Shown piece after piece: positions 1 through 11,677 of a stretch of 64,000 bases of DNA (position 1 is the first letter of the stretch; every line of letters begins with the position of its first letter). The position numbers and the translations under genes were made by a program. The DNA is taken from assembly GCA_933207985.1 (NCBI GenBank), contig OW240916.1, positions 135,952,743 to 136,016,742 of the forward strand, given 5' to 3'. The stretch is from Pelobates cultripes. Lineage: Eukaryota > Chordata > Amphibia > Anura > Pelobatidae. Below the pieces are notes generated by a model. It searched no databases. It was not told the DNA's origin and saw only the letters and a program-made list of their open reading frames with translations.

Positions 1-640
1 TACTCACCTCGACTGCGGAGATCTGAAATCCTTTGTCGTCAGTATGACCAGCTTAATCTGGAAGTCTCTCCCTTATGTTCCCGGGTGCCTGGGAATGCGG
101 AATCACGGATGCCACAGGCCTCTCTGTTTCTGTGTTGAGTATGGAGGGTGCAAGTAGCAAAGTCTGAGCCTGGAACCAAGCTGTACTATATAATACGGAC
201 TCTTAAGTGGCATTGGCAGGCTGACCTAGGCAGGATCTTTACCAATTCATGATAATTAGTTTAGACCAGTAGAGATTTCTGTCTGCTTGATTTTATTTCT
301 GTTACCTTATACCCACTGGGTTTATAGCATTCTTGTTACTCATTGTTGAATTCATGTACATGCCCAACTAGTTATCTTCATGTATGAACAGACATATCCT
401 CTTGTATGTTTTAATCTCTGACTGGACGTGCTTATTTAGCCTTTTTAAAATTATTTTAAAATGAGGCAGACTTGGCCAGGAGTTGATTTCTGTATACATA
501 CTTTGATGCACTCATATTTATGTTAAAGCAAAGCGTATATACTCCTCATTGTGTATGCTATTACTCCATTTTTTTGTGTACTGTACCTTATCATTGCCTC
601 AATAAAACAGAGAATGACAGAAAATAAAAGTTGTGGTTTG
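1..640 (+). mobile_element. 3' end of an L1-type LINE derivative
   Basis: No long reading frame is present. The segment ends in a stretch reading TGCCTCAATAAAA followed by an A-rich tail at about 598-630, the same type of 3' end seen at about 26545-26575 and 41050-41085, where it is linked to an L1-type 5' leader. I infer that this is the 3' part of the same family of L1 derivatives, continuing to the left of the window. It lies in FXN intron 2 or further upstream. Confidence 0.5.
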
Positions 641-1926
641 CTGGTGTAATTTCTCACAAACTGATTTTTTGTTGTTTTTTTTTTTTTTTCCATAGTATTT
701 AATCTATAGTCAGTTTAAGTAAATTTGATCCAATTAAAATAATATCTGTAAAACAATGTTAGTGATCATTGTGCCAAATATGTTTATTGTGTGAAGCAGC
801 ATTTACCCTTTATCAGTGAGGCAAACTGTTGTTCAATGATTGTTCAGTTAAAAATTGTATATCCTCAATGATCAGCTAGCTGCTCATAATCACTTGATTT
901 TGACTAATGCACTAACTCATCTTAAATTTTTTTACTATTCATTATTATACACATATATTTTCTATCGGATTGCTGGGAACGCCTATGCTGTATTAATGTA
1001 TATTTTTTCATATTATATGAAATAAGCTGTTCAATCCAAATATCTTGGAGGTGGTAAAATATAGGTTGGAATCAGGCAGTCCCATGTGTTTTGCATCCTC
1101 TTCTCAAATCTTAGTGGGTTCACATGCTTCCAGAATAGCTCCGGGGAGGCTTCACCTTCTCTGCCTGACACAACTTATAGTTTCCTCTGGTGAAGGCTGG
1201 ATCCTCAAAATTCATTATGGCATCTAATGGTGATCAGGTTTGAGGGTGAGCCTTTAATGCAGAATGAAGTAGAGTACCAAATAAAAGTACAGCGGTTCTA
1301 AACCGTGCAAAACATGCTGGCAGTTGTCACTTCTTTGGGGTAAAAATGAACAATATAACTATAGACCATATATGATCAAATATTGGCAAGTGGGCCATGT
1401 GAAATTGACATCCATCTAAAAAGGACTAATAGACGTAGCTGCATATGTGCTGATATAAGTGATTGTTACTATATTCCTGGAACAGTGATGTTTGGGGGAT
1501 AGAAGGGGAATAAATTACTGCACTCCATACTGAATGTGGTGTTAGTGGTGACAATTACTGAAATACTGTAATTTGCTTAAGGAGTTTTTTTTGTTCTTGT
1601 CTCTTTTTAAATTTACTATACAAATGTTACATTGTGTAAAGCTTACCTGGCTCCTTTTCACACCCCTCCTGGAACTGCCATTGCATGTCTGCTGATGTCA
1701 TGAATGAAAGCAGTTAGTAAGAAGATATAATCACATCAATCAAGCATAGGTAGCTACCACCAGCAAGCTGACCGCTTTATATAAAGATCTGGGCGTTTGT
1801 GACTTTGCAGGATTGTGTATTTTCTGTAGTAACATTAACTTCTAATGAGGTATCCATTTGGGTCTCAAAAATGTATTCTGTCTTCTGTCTGTGTGGTTCT
1901 GCACTCACCTTGTTGCCATTTCTTAG
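641..1926 (+). other. Intronic sequence upstream of FXN exon 3, no feature recognised
   Basis: AT-rich sequence with a poly-T run near 670-690 and no convincing coding region. I looked for frataxin exon 2 here and did not find it. The last bases form a pyrimidine-rich tract and the AG acceptor at 1925-1926. Confidence 0.6.
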
Positions 1927-2047
1927 TACCCTAGATGAGAATACATATGAGAAGTTAGCAGAAGATACACTGGACTCTTTAGCTGAATATTTTGAAGATC
2001 TGGCAGATGAGCCATTTACACAAAATGATTATGATGTCACTTTTGGG
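1927..2047 (+). CDS. FXN: Frataxin (FXN) exon 3
   Basis: Frataxin is the mitochondrial matrix protein that stimulates the NFS1-ISD11-ISCU complex in iron-sulfur cluster assembly. The exon encodes the first helix and the acidic ridge of the fold: the frame reads [20 protein letters not shown] and ends with QNDYDVTFG, closely matching the vertebrate protein. The acidic residues (D, E) of helix 1 are kept. The acceptor AG is at 1925-1926 and the donor GTATGT begins at 2048. The first base completes a codon begun in exon 2, and the exon ends on a codon boundary. Its 121-nt length equals human exon 3. No stop or frameshift is visible. The coding identity is certain from the protein match; expression is inferred. 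Confidence 0.97.
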
Positions 2048-2210
2048 GTATGTCCTTTCCATTTGTATATTGATTCATTTTTGTCATATGTTATTTTTAC
2101 ATTTTGTCAAGTAATATGCAGGCCCTGATATACGTTTTTGTGTTATCCATTTTGAAACATTTCTAAATGCATATTCTTTCCATCTGCATTCTTTATCTGG
2201 AATCTACAGG

Positions 2211-2440
2211 TGATACTCGAAAAATTAGAATATCGTGCAAAAGTTAATTTATTTCAGTAATGCAACGTAAAAGGAGAAACTAATATGAGATAGACGCATT
2301 ACATGCAAAGCCAGATAGTTCAAGCCGTGATTTGTCATAAGTGCGATGATTATGGCTTACAGCTCATGAATACCCCAAATCCACAATCTCAGTAAATTAG
2401 AATATTACATGCAATCAATAAAACAAGGAGTGTACAAGGC
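2211..2440 (+). mobile_element. Tc1/mariner-type terminal fragment
   Basis: The stretch contains two spaced copies of an AATTAGAATAT motif (about 2223 and 2395), the second preceded by CTCAGTA. It resembles one end of a mariner/Tc1-type element that I recognise as widespread in frogs and fishes. No transposase frame and no second end are present, so it is a truncated relic. The assignment is by resemblance only. Confidence 0.4.
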
Positions 2441-2460
2441 AATGCTTTCCTATGGGAAGA

Positions 2461-2532
2461 GCCTTATGCACTTGGCGCGCATGCGCCTTAGGTCCTCCCA
2501 CCTAAGGTGCATGCACGCAGAGTGCATAAGGC
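2461..2532. repeat. 72-bp imperfect palindrome
   Basis: The outer arms GCCTTATGCAC and GTGCATAAGGC are exact reverse complements, and the inner arms CCTTAGGT/ACCTAAGG flank a CTCCC loop. It lies just outside the left inverted repeat of the DIRS element. It may be a tiny foldback element or an arm of an older MITE. Confidence 0.6.
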
Positions 2533-2611
2533 GCTCCCATTTTCTTTCCGGATGATGTTGGGGAAATCGGCATTGAAATTGTGTGAGTAAATGTGAGGAT
2601 TTTTTCTTGTC

Positions 2612-2760
2612 TTAAGTGGCAGTACTGCAAACAAGTGGGTAGTCACCTCCTTAAGTGGACAAGAATCTCTGCAAATTAAAATAATTAAATAAATTCTCTC
2701 ATCCTTACCTATAAAAGGCAATTCCTCCAAGACATACCCAGTTCTTCTTGTCCCGATCTC
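2612..2760 (+). repeat. DIRS left inverted terminal repeat
   Basis: Positions 2615-2665 are nearly the reverse complement of about 8750-8805: the motifs GTGGCAGTACTGCAAA, GTGGGTAGTCACCTCCTTAA and GGACAAGAA recur in the opposite orientation at the right end. Downstream similarity continues through a block beginning CTGCAAATTAAAATAATTAA. Confidence 0.85.
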
Positions 2761-3189
2761 TGGGCGGACAAGTCGCTCAGTACAAGGCTGGTGAGGCTCA
2801 CAAGATGACGCCTGGGGAACAGGACCCGAAAGCTTCCCGGGTGGTTGAGCTGAGTGGCGCCTTTCCACATCGTGTTACAGAGCGTAAGTGGAAGGAAGTG
2901 TTTTGTTTAGTTTTTTTGTTGTTTTTTATTTATGCCGGCTAATGCTTGTAGATGAGATATCCAGATGCAGGCCGTGCGCCTGCGCACATCGGTGGAACGC
3001 ACACCCGGATGGCCTTGCATTCCACTGAAGTTCCGACTGCACACACGTGGTTTGGAAGTTTGACTTTTGGCACAAAATTCTAAATTTAAAGCCTATTTAT
3101 GCTGTCCATGGCCTTGCTTTCAACCAGAGTGGTTGTAAATCGTGGTACACTGTGTCACCAGCCATCCCACACGGTAGTGAGGTTTTGAG

Positions 3190-4537
3190 GTGAGATTCAC
3201 TAAAGTCTCTACTTTAAAAATCCTAATGTTATTTATTGCAGGTTTGGATGTTTTTAATATTTTTTATATTCTTTCCAGAATATTTCCAGCCCTGCATCTC
3301 CGGACAAGACGGATAAAGAAAAATTGCCAGCCCCGGCGGACAAAAAGGCTAAATGCAAGGCCAAACAATTGTGCTGTAGTGAATGTGCAGTGCATCTTCC
3401 AGACGGATGTAAGAAAAAAACTTGCTACCAGTGCTTTGCTGAAATCTTGGACAATTCAAAGCAACATGAGATGCGATCATTTTTAAGTTGGTTCCAAGAC
3501 AGCTTATCACAGACTTTCAGATTCTTTACAGACACCGAGAAGATAGTGGGTCTGTTAAACGACATGAGCCACACAATAAAAAAACATAAGACTGAAGTTT
3601 TCATCACATTCAAACCTCTCTTCAGGAGACTGTTCCAGCTCTTTTTTATCAGAAGTCTCTAGTCTAGACTCCAGTGTGGACGAAGGCTTTCCGGCAGAGG
3701 AATTAAAGAGGTTTATTAAGGAGGTGTCTGCTGTGGTTCAGGATGTGGAATCCTCAAGCAGTAAGGTGAAAGGTTTCCCAACACATCCCAGAGTTCTAGA
3801 ATTCGTTCAGAGAGAATGGGAAAAACCCTGAGAGACGAGCCTTTATTTCCAAGCATTTTAAACAGATCTGCAGGCTACAGACCGAAGATAGATGAAAAGA
3901 TCTCCCTAAGGTGGATAATATATAGGTGGCTCAGTTGTCCAAGAAAATGACCATTCCAATAGATGTTTTGGGTCTGAAAGAACCCATGGACAAGCATGCT
4001 GAGACCTCTTGTAGATGGGCATACCAGGCTGCAGGCTACCAATGCAAAACAGCTTTTGCAGGGGCAGCGGTGGTAAAGCTCAAAATCTCTGGCTCCGGTT
4101 CTTAGATTTGATTATGGATTATACAAATAAGGACCGGACTCATTTATTCAACCTTATGCGGTTATCAAATGCTTTCTTGCTGGATATGACTGTCAAGATG
4201 TTAAAGCTGTTAGCCCTCATCATGGGTTTATCTTCGGTAGCCCGCAGGGCTTTATGGCTGAGAACATGGATGGCAGACACTGCTTCAAAAGCGGTTTTGT
4301 GTGAACTGCCTTTTGAAAAGAAAAAAAAATTTATTTGGTTCTCCACTGGAAAAAATCATAAAGCAGATGGCAGGCACCAAAAAAGCTCTCCCACATGATC
4401 ACAGGTGTCTGGGGATAACAGATACAGAAGGTCAGAGGCCTTTTCATGGCCAAGACAACTACAGGAAATTCCGTAGACCTTTCAGAGATGTCAAAAGAGA
4501 GCCCTTCAACAAACAAGATAAGAAAAAGAGATCTTGA
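3190..4537 (+). pseudogene. DIRS gag-like region, broken
   Basis: Several short frames replace one gag gene. The clearest (3324-3662) has a cysteine-rich stretch with CCSEC, then DGCKKKTCYQC, a likely zinc-binding segment of the kind found near the start of DIRS gag proteins. Frames 4015-4398 and 4301-4537 continue with a hydrophobic helix-rich part and a basic tail. In-frame stops and frame changes separate them. The position between the left inverted repeat and the RT supports a gag assignment; the sequence alone would not. Confidence 0.6.
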
Positions 4538-4747
4538 CGCCAGAAGAGTAGGGGGTCGACTCAGATTCTTCATTCCACAATGACAAGAAACAACTTCAAA
4601 TCAGTGGATATTGAAAACTATAGCAGAGGGTTACAGGATAAAATTCTCCAAAGACTCTGGCCCAGAATTTCTGGTATCAACTTACCAGTCAAGAAAAAAA
4701 ATCAGCAGCTCTTCTAGCAGCAGCCCTGACCCTGTTAAATAAGGCTG

Positions 4748-7080
4748 TTGTACAAAAGGTACCAAAACTTAGAGTTCCAGGGAATGTACTCTTGCCTTTT
4801 CCTGGTCCAAAAGCCAAACAAAACTTTCCGGTCCATTCTGGACCTGAAGATGGTAAATGCCTGTATACCTTATCAGAGTTTTTGCATGGAAAGCATTTTA
4901 TCAGTGACACACATTCTACAACAAAAGTATTACAAGGCGAAGATAGACTTACCTGGAGATATCTCAGGTTTGCAGTGAAATCTGGAAAGGTGGAACTACT
5001 ACTGTGACAGAACCATCTGTCTGTTTATTACAGGTGTATTCGTCTGTTTCTTTCCTGTTCGTGTGAATGGCTGTTTTCTATAGCCCAGCCATATGAATGA
5101 CTGTTTTTTCCAGAACAAACCTGCCGAACGGACGGCCACCCAGGAGAGAAGTGTGCTGCTGGTTAACCTATTGATCCCAATTAGAACGTTGTGGTTAACC
5201 GCAGACACTTCTCAATTACACGAATTCAGGGTGGTCGTCGTTCGTATGTCGACCACGAGGCAGCGGCCATTTTAAAACCACACGAAAGCCCAGCGGTGTC
5301 CGGCTCTATTTTCATGGAACTAAAAACGGACACTTTTTCTGCTGAACACCGCTGAAACAACGGAACGCCTGGCTGCCTCCATGAAAACGTACGAATACCG
5401 GCCGTTCGGTAGTTTGGAAGCATACAAAAGGACTTAACCCAGATAGCCTTTCCATGGAGTCATTCGTATACCGAAAGACTTTAAGAACTTTGACTCCATG
5501 GCGATTGAACTATGTGTGTGGGATCTGAGCGCTATTCGCTAGTAATGTGCTCTCAGATCCAGGCTATCTGAGGATATGTGATACGAATGGGAAATGTTCG
5601 GTTATTGTAAAGTTATATGTTTTTATGTCTCTTCTGGTTTTATATTTAAAATGGTGACTGACTTTGTCCTGGAGATAATTGAGTTACTTGGTAATTATCT
5701 CCAGGGCAGAGGGCAGGGGATCATAGTGCATTGTGGGTAAAATCTGTAACTGTGTGTCTGGAATGTCCCCATGTCTGTCTGTCATTTAAGTCTCCCATTT
5801 GGTCCCCTAGGGGAGTGTCCACCAAGTGGGAGACCTGCATAAATACGGGCAGGTAGCCCCCAGTAAAGCCAGATCCTGTTTGACCCTCAATGCGCAGCTT
5901 CTGTCTCGTTATTGGGGGGATTTCTTCTTCACGTTTAGAGACTGCTGGATGGAAACGAAAGCTGCTTGGTGGATGTTATTGTTCGGCGGCTAGCAGCAGT
6001 TAGTGTATTGCCGTTCGGGAGTTTGGAGCCGTTCACGGATCCCTGTCGGGAGATTGCCGCTTCCCCTGCAGTTGGTTCGTGCACTACAGGTTATGCGAAC
6101 GGAGATTATTTGTATTACAGACGGGGAAGGTCGACTAAACGGCGGTTTTGCTTAAAGACACTGGGGGTGTCTTAACAACTACATTTCCATTTCAAGGCAC
6201 TGCCTTTCGGCCTCTCATCAGCCCCACATGTCTTCACAAAGCTACTTCTTTCATGAACGGCAACGCTAAGACTGAGAGGCATCGCAATAGTCCCTTGCCT
6301 GGCTCCTAAAAGCAGATTCAGCAGAACACCTATGAAGAAACCTGCAAGTTACCGTTCAGTTCTTGCAAAACCATGGATGGATAATCAATTACGAGAAATC
6401 CGAGATGTGCCCTTCCATGCACATTGTTTCTAGGTCTATGGGTGGATTCAAGGCTCCTTTCCATTACCCTTCCAGTAGAGAAACGAAAAAGAATCGGGAA
6501 GGAAGGATTCTCGAGAGAAGAGAATCCTGCTCTGTTTTAGGCCTTCTTACCGCTAACATTGGCTGTGAAATGGGTAAAGTCCAAAATCAAACCTTTACAG
6601 TGGAACATCCTTTTCAAATGGTCAAAAAGTGAGGAAGATTTAGATTCAGAAATCAGTCTTTCATCAAGGGTAAAGACACAGCTGCACTGGTGGATAAAGT
6701 CAAGATTTCGGTCTATCCTTCCAACAGAGAAGTTGGATCGTCACTACCATGGACGCATCGATAACAGGCTGGGGGGGCACATATCTAGGATCCCAATTTC
6801 AGCTGGTAAAATGGTCTACGTAAGAAGCTGCACAGTCTTCCAATTTCAGAGAAATGAAAGCTGTTTGGAACGCCCTTTTAGCTTTCAAACCAGTCATAAG
6901 GAGAAGGTCTGTGAGGATTCAGTCAGACAGTGTCACAGCTGTCACATACCTAAACCGACAAGGCGGTACAAAGGTGTTTTCTCTCCAGAAATCATGGCTT
7001 GGTCTCAGGAAAATCTAGAATAAATATCCACAACGTTAATCAAGGGATCCGACAATATAATCGCGGATGATCTAAGCCGA
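4748..7080 (+). pseudogene. DIRS reverse transcriptase-RNase H, split by a solo LTR
   Basis: The first part (4748-5002) reads like RT fingers: FLVQKPNKTFRSILDLKMVN followed by a MESI motif. After the LTR insertion the match resumes at about 6185 with a segment equivalent to the DIRS motif PFGLSSAP. The region expected to hold the YLDD catalytic box (about 6285-6320) reads PCLAPKSRF in the best frame, so the aspartates are lost. An RNase H-like segment follows at about 6730-6800 (a MDAS...GWGG pattern in one frame) and the 6559-7023 frame. The gene cannot make an active enzyme. Confidence 0.75.
5003..6177 (+). mobile_element. Solo LTR (1175 bp) inserted in the DIRS RT
   Basis: It begins TGTGACAG and ends TTAACA, as expected for an LTR, and is flanked by an exact 5-bp duplication ACTAC at 4998-5002 and 6178-6182. 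It interrupts the RT gene; removing it rejoins the two halves of the RT match. Parts are clearly homologous to the solo LTR at 41139-42258, for example the block around 5435-5580 with AACCCAGATAGC and TCCATGGCGATTGAACT. A TATA-like ATAAATAC lies near 5839, before CAGGTAGCC. The parent family is unknown (Gypsy- or ERV-type); no internal region is present. Confidence 0.88.
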
Positions 7081-7099
7081 TAGTGTTGGACACAGTCAG

Positions 7100-8500
7100 A
7101 ATGGTCTCTTCACCCTCATCTTTGCGAAGCTAGTTAAGCGTTTTGGTCTACCAGGTATCGATCTTACGGCCCCAAGAAGAAACACGAAGGCCCAAAAAAT
7201 AGCTTCCATTCTCAGAGGAGATAATCCTTATGTCCTGGACGTTTTTTCAATACTATGAAAGTTCATAATCGCGTATCTTTTCCCTCCAGTAGCTTTGATC
7301 CACCCGCATTGTGCAGAAAATAAAATCAGACAGGGCCAGGATCTTGGCAATTTTCCTCTTTTGGCCAAACAGGAGCTGGTTCTTGGACATCGATCGGATG
7401 GCAATAGCTCGTTGGGAACTCCCTTGTTCGAGCAACCTTCTGAAGTACAAAGATCTTCTGGTGGAGACCATAAAGATGTTCCGCCTGATGGCATGGTTGC
7501 TCCAAGGATGATTCTTAAAGACCAAGGAGTCTGACAGTATTAGTGATATTCTTCTGTCCTCCACTTGCAGATCCACGAACAAGATTTACCGCCGAATCTG
7601 GCAGAAGTTCCTGCATTGGTATTCACAGAATGGTCGTCTCTCTTTTAATCCATCTGTTCTTGGGTGGTCTTAGTGTGTCTACTCTTAAGGTACAGGTTTC
7701 AGCCCTCGGCCATTTCCTGCTACAAGATTTGGCATCCAACAGGCTCATTGGTAGGTTTTTTTAAAGCTGTTTTTCTGAAACGTCCTTCAAGGCTTTCTTC
7801 TTTTCCCACATGGGATTATCCGTTGTTTTCAAGGCGATGTGCAGTACTCCTTTTGAACCATTGGATGCTATACCTTTTGAAACTTTTATCCATTAAAACA
7901 GCATTTTTGGTGACCGTTACCTCGGCTAGGAGGGTTGGAGAATTGCATGCTCTATCATCTTCCTCTGAATATACAGTTTTTCACTAAGATAAGGTAGTTT
8001 TGCACCCGAAACCTTCTTTTCTGCTTAAAGTTCTCTCCAAACGAAACCCTAACGAACCTATCGTTCTACCTTTCTTCTGCCGAGCTCAATCTTCTGACTC
8101 TGAGAAAAAAATGGCACTGCCTGGATGTTTAGAGGGTATTAGAAGCTTCTCTCCTCAACTCCTCATAGAAAATCTGATCATCTGTTCATCAAATTGCAAG
8201 GTGTTTTTAAAGGTAAAGAGGCTTCTAAACCAACTATCGCTAGATGGCTGATTGAAACTATCAAACTGGCTTATAAGGTCAGTAATCTCTCCCTTCTGTT
8301 CCCGGTCAAGGCTCACTCTACAACAGCAATGGCAACCTCATGGGCTGAGCGATCTACGGCATCTCCAGAAGATCTATGCAAAGCTGCAACTTGGTCTTCC
8401 CTGCATACTTTTGTCAAACATTGCAGTCTGGAAATATTCTCTTCCTCAGAAGGTGCTCCAGGCGGTGGCCTATTGATTTCCGATCCTTTGCTTTTGTTCA
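7100..8500 (+). pseudogene. DIRS tyrosine recombinase, degenerate
   Basis: Fragments in several frames match the DIRS recombinase in order. The core-binding part reads STLKVQVSALGHFLL near 7675. The catalytic domain follows, with the first arginine motif TSARRVGELHALS near 7920 and the block KAHSTTAMATSWAE...CKAATWSSLHTF at about 8305-8420. The expected HxxR motif reads H-S-T-T, so the second catalytic arginine is missing. The usual nucleophilic tyrosine position after HTFVKH is a cysteine. Stops at several points confirm that it is a pseudogene. Confidence 0.8.
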
Positions 8501-8667
8501 TGGATCTTGCTATAGTCCACTTGTTTGCAGTACTCCACTTACGACAGGAAAAACAGTAATTTTACTTACAGTAACGTCTATTTTCATTAGAAGAGTGGAA
8601 GTACTGCATGTTTCCCTCCCATTGGAGAATAAATTAATTTTGCAGTTGATTGGTCTCCATATGGTTA

Positions 8668-8812
8668 TTTGGATAACTGGACATGTCTTGGAGGTATGGC
8701 CTTTTATAAGAAGGGAGAAAGGAATTAATTTAATTATTTTAATTTGCAGAGCTTCTTGTCCACTTAAGGAGGTGACTACCCACTTATTTGCAGTACTGCC
8801 ACTCTTCTAAGG
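8668..8812 (-). repeat. DIRS right inverted terminal repeat
   Basis: This is the reverse-complement partner of the left repeat at about 2612-2760. The last part also resembles an internal segment near 8550-8620 (ATTTTACTTACAGTAA versus ACGGTAAGTAAAATTACT, with GGCAGTACTGC or GGAAGTACTGC), as expected for the DIRS circular-intermediate replication model. Confidence 0.8.
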
Positions 8813-8899
8813 AAAATAGAATTTACGGTAAGTAAAATTACTGGGGGTTTTTTGTTTTTTTACCCCTATAACCCTCTCTCCCCACCCCCATTCAACTCT

Positions 8900-9440
8900 G
8901 GGCTAAGGATAAGTACTATGGTTATCTTATTGAATCATTTCTGACTGGTTGAGGGCAATTCCTCCACCAACTTAAAAAGTAAGAAGGGGAACCAAGACTC
9001 AAGGCTAATTGGCTTGACCTTAAGATCCCTAATATGTTCCCAGAAGCGAACGACTCTGGGGCAGGTCCACTGCATGTTGATTTATGTCCCATTTTCTCCA
9101 CATAAATCAGTGGAGGACCTGCCCATACAGAACAACTTAACACAGGTGGTGCACCATCTAAACATAATTTTGTAGACTTCCTTCTGTAGGTTAGAGCAAA
9201 TGCAGACCCTGTAGGCAGCCTTTAAATCCCCTACCACGCCAGCATTTTCTGTAGAAAATTTCCTGAAAATGTACAGGGATACTATAGACACTATAACCGG
9301 TTTCTAATTGTATTGGATATATTTCCTTGAGTCGCCTGGCACTGTCCCTCCAATTAATGTTAAACCATTTTAAACAGTTTAACACTGAATGTGTGTCCCT
9401 GTCCACCCACAACCCAGACCCCACTGGTTATATTGCTAAA
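8900..9440 (-). pseudogene. L1/Tx1-type ORF2 C-terminal relic
   Basis: Read on the minus strand, 9290-8940 gives a broken frame with NLQKEVYKIMFRW, DLCGENGT and then QWTCP-like and FW-like steps, the pattern of the C-terminal cysteine region of L1-clade ORF2 proteins. Upstream (9424-9191) is a further conserved-looking part with YPIQ. Stops and frameshifts are frequent. It abuts the right end of the DIRS element and may be the insertion site. Confidence 0.55.
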
Positions 9441-9714
9441 GCACTTCCTTGGTCATATCAGCAATGGGTGGCTAAAATCTGACAGCTGGCTCTCATTCAA
9501 GCACTAACGGATTAATGCTTCTTCGTTAGCTCTACAGCACTGAGGAGATGAGCTGCTAGAGACTCTGGTTAGTAAACCTTAAAATAAATGGTTTAACACT
9601 CAATGCAAGGATGCCGCCAGGGGACTCTGATATGAACACCATCTCAATGAGATGAAGCCATTTGCCTACAGTGTCCTAAGTTTATCACTGTTCAAATATA
9701 GTATTGCAGTGATT
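9441..9714. other. Intron 3 sequence without a clear feature
   Basis: A 274-bp stretch that looks like old MITE debris (paired TTTAA-containing motifs near 9595) but has no definable ends. Confidence 0.4.
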
Positions 9715-11030
9715 TATTTTCTTTTTACATTCTTTATTTTTTCTGTGCTGAGAAGTACAAAACATGCTTGTAGTGCCACAACAGCAAGTACAAGCTTATA
9801 AGGATAACACAGGATGAATAGTATTATGACACTCTGTTAAAGTGCATTTTATATGAAACAGAAATATAATGCAGTAGGAGAGTTGCTTAGCCTACTAGCT
9901 CACTTGTTCAGCATGAAGTAATAGTTTGGTCAGAGGTGTGTAGACACAGAAACAAGAGTTAGGACAAGCTGTCTACCGAGTAAAAGTATTGGTATGTGTT
10001 TCAGCTAGATGTACAGCCTTATGGCTGGTATTAGCTTAATGACTACTCTGTGTTGTGACATAATTCAGTCTATATGCTAAGTCAGGTAGGCTAAGGTGAG
10101 ATTCTAAAAACAATAGGAAACATGCTAGACTAAAGTTAACAACAAATTAGCTTAATGGCCACTGGGTATTCAACACTCTTGAAAAGTTCTGAGAGGAGAA
10201 CAGAAATCTCTATATTGACAGGAAAATAACAATGTAGTCTCTATTCATCCGATGCCACATAGAGGCCTCCAGAGACCGGTAATTTCCATGCTGGACCACG
10301 GCAGAAAGACCAGCTCCATAGCTGTGGTAGTTCCCGCTTTCATATCCATCAGACCGGGTGAGCAGTGCTGTATGTACCTCTGGGACTGTAGCTCTATGAA
10401 TCTTGGGCTCCGGGCCTCTACCTTAAGTCCCTGGATCCCCCTTTCCATGGTGGCAGGATCATGGGTCCGGCTTGGCTGTGTATCAGGAGTGGTAAGTGTG
10501 TCAGATCTGTGGGCAATGCGCTCCGAAATTCTCTGGCAGATATCGTCGAAGTGTGCATTGAAGAGGTCTCTCCAAGTCCGCTCGGCACTGTTGAGATTTT
10601 TGCACGGTGGCCATCTTGGTTGCACCACGCAGCTTCTAAGGCTAGTGGAATGTCTTGCGATGCGCGTTGAACGCGAGCCAATGTGGACTGTGATGACCCC
10701 CGCCGGTCCAAAGAGGGGGGAGGGGGAGAGGGTGACGGGACTTCTTGAAAGCCGCCACAAAGCTTGCACACTGCGTCAGGAGATTGGCCGCTTCTCACCT
10801 CTGCCCGCACGCCGGGCCAGTAGGCCTTGAAGAGAATGGACATGAGTGCTGGTAAGCAGGGAGTTCAAGATCAGGGTCAGTAGATTTTGCGCTGCTAAGT
10901 AGCAGTTTGCTTGCCATTTAAAACCCCTTGGGTCAAAATTGTTCAGCTTTTTCGTTTTGTATATAGCTCAATTTGCCGTGCCGGGAGCTTGTGGAAAATA
11001 CGTCCAGCCATCTTGGCTGTCAGGCCCCTG
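9715..11030 (-). mobile_element. Short L1 derivative (5' leader joined to 3' end, no ORF2)
   Basis: The 5' end on the minus strand (near 11030) starts GGGCCTGACAGCCAAGATGGC and continues with a stretch also found at 39107 and 50815 (sense strand GCAAGAGCTCCC at the 39 kb copy). A CTTTGGACCGGCGGGGGTCAT motif near 10690-10710 recurs at 25600 and 39395. At the other end, 9715-9790, the minus strand has an AATAAA-type signal and A-rich tail. No endonuclease or RT fits in between. The central frames (10245-10843) are weak remnants of an ORF1-like region. Confidence 0.7.
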
Positions 11031-11677
11031 ATTTTTAAAATGTACTTATAAAAGATTTGAAGATCTGTATGACTATTGAATCAAAGCATGAAGTCTATAT
11101 CAAGTATTTACTGTTGTGTTTAAAAGGATCTAATCCATCACCATACCACTCATTCTCTCTCTCTATTAATTTAATTGACACTTATGTTTAGATTATTTAT
11201 AAAACCTGGACATATAAATGCATATAGCTACACATTGAGCATAAATGTGTTGTAATTTTTTTTTGTTAGGTCTGACTGATTTAATACTGTACCATGTTTA
11301 CATTTTATATATAAAAAAAAGTAAGAAACGCTGCAATTGCATAGATGTTTGGTCACTAGATGGTGCTATTTACGTTGATGTACCCAGAGTAGTGCTTATA
11401 TGAATGATTCCTTCGGCTGCTACAGTAATTGAACAAATTCTGATAACTTTATCAAACAGCGGTCTCTTAAGCCGCCCCTTTCTCAAAACGTATTTATTTT
11501 GAGTCCCATAAAAGGACGAATAAAAACACATTCCAACAACAGGTGGTTGTTCTAGGAGATTCACTATTTAACTTATATAGCATAATCTGTTCTCAAATGC
11601 CAGATACTTTGCCCTCTCAACGGCAACAAAGTTTACTAAGTAGGGAATAATGCTGGCAGGTCATATAAGGGCCTGGG

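Larger units (their letters stand above)
2600..8845 (+). mobile_element. DIRS-type tyrosine-recombinase retrotransposon (decayed)
   Basis: DIRS elements carry gag, RT-RNase H and a tyrosine recombinase between inverted terminal repeats, and integrate without target duplication. All four parts are recognisable here in order on the plus strand: a cysteine-rich gag region (3.2-4.5 kb), RT-RNase H (4.7-7.1 kb, split by a solo LTR) and tyrosine recombinase (about 7.1-8.5 kb), enclosed by inverted repeats at about 2612-2760 and 8668-8812. A further repeat of terminal sequence near 8550-8620 fits the internal complementary region typical of the family. All frames are broken. It sits in FXN intron 3 in the sense orientation. 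Exact ends are uncertain. Confidence 0.85.

Noticed and set aside
641..1926. Frataxin exon 2
   Set aside because: I looked for the conserved segment preceding the TLDE motif with a proper splice donor and found none; it is presumably further upstream.
7228..7582. Minus-strand frames of 88 and 109 codons
   Set aside because: Antisense to the DIRS recombinase region, no recognisable protein.
10252..10843. Overlapping 141-192 codon frames on both strands
   Set aside because: GC-rich L1 leader region; the frames oppose each other and match no family.
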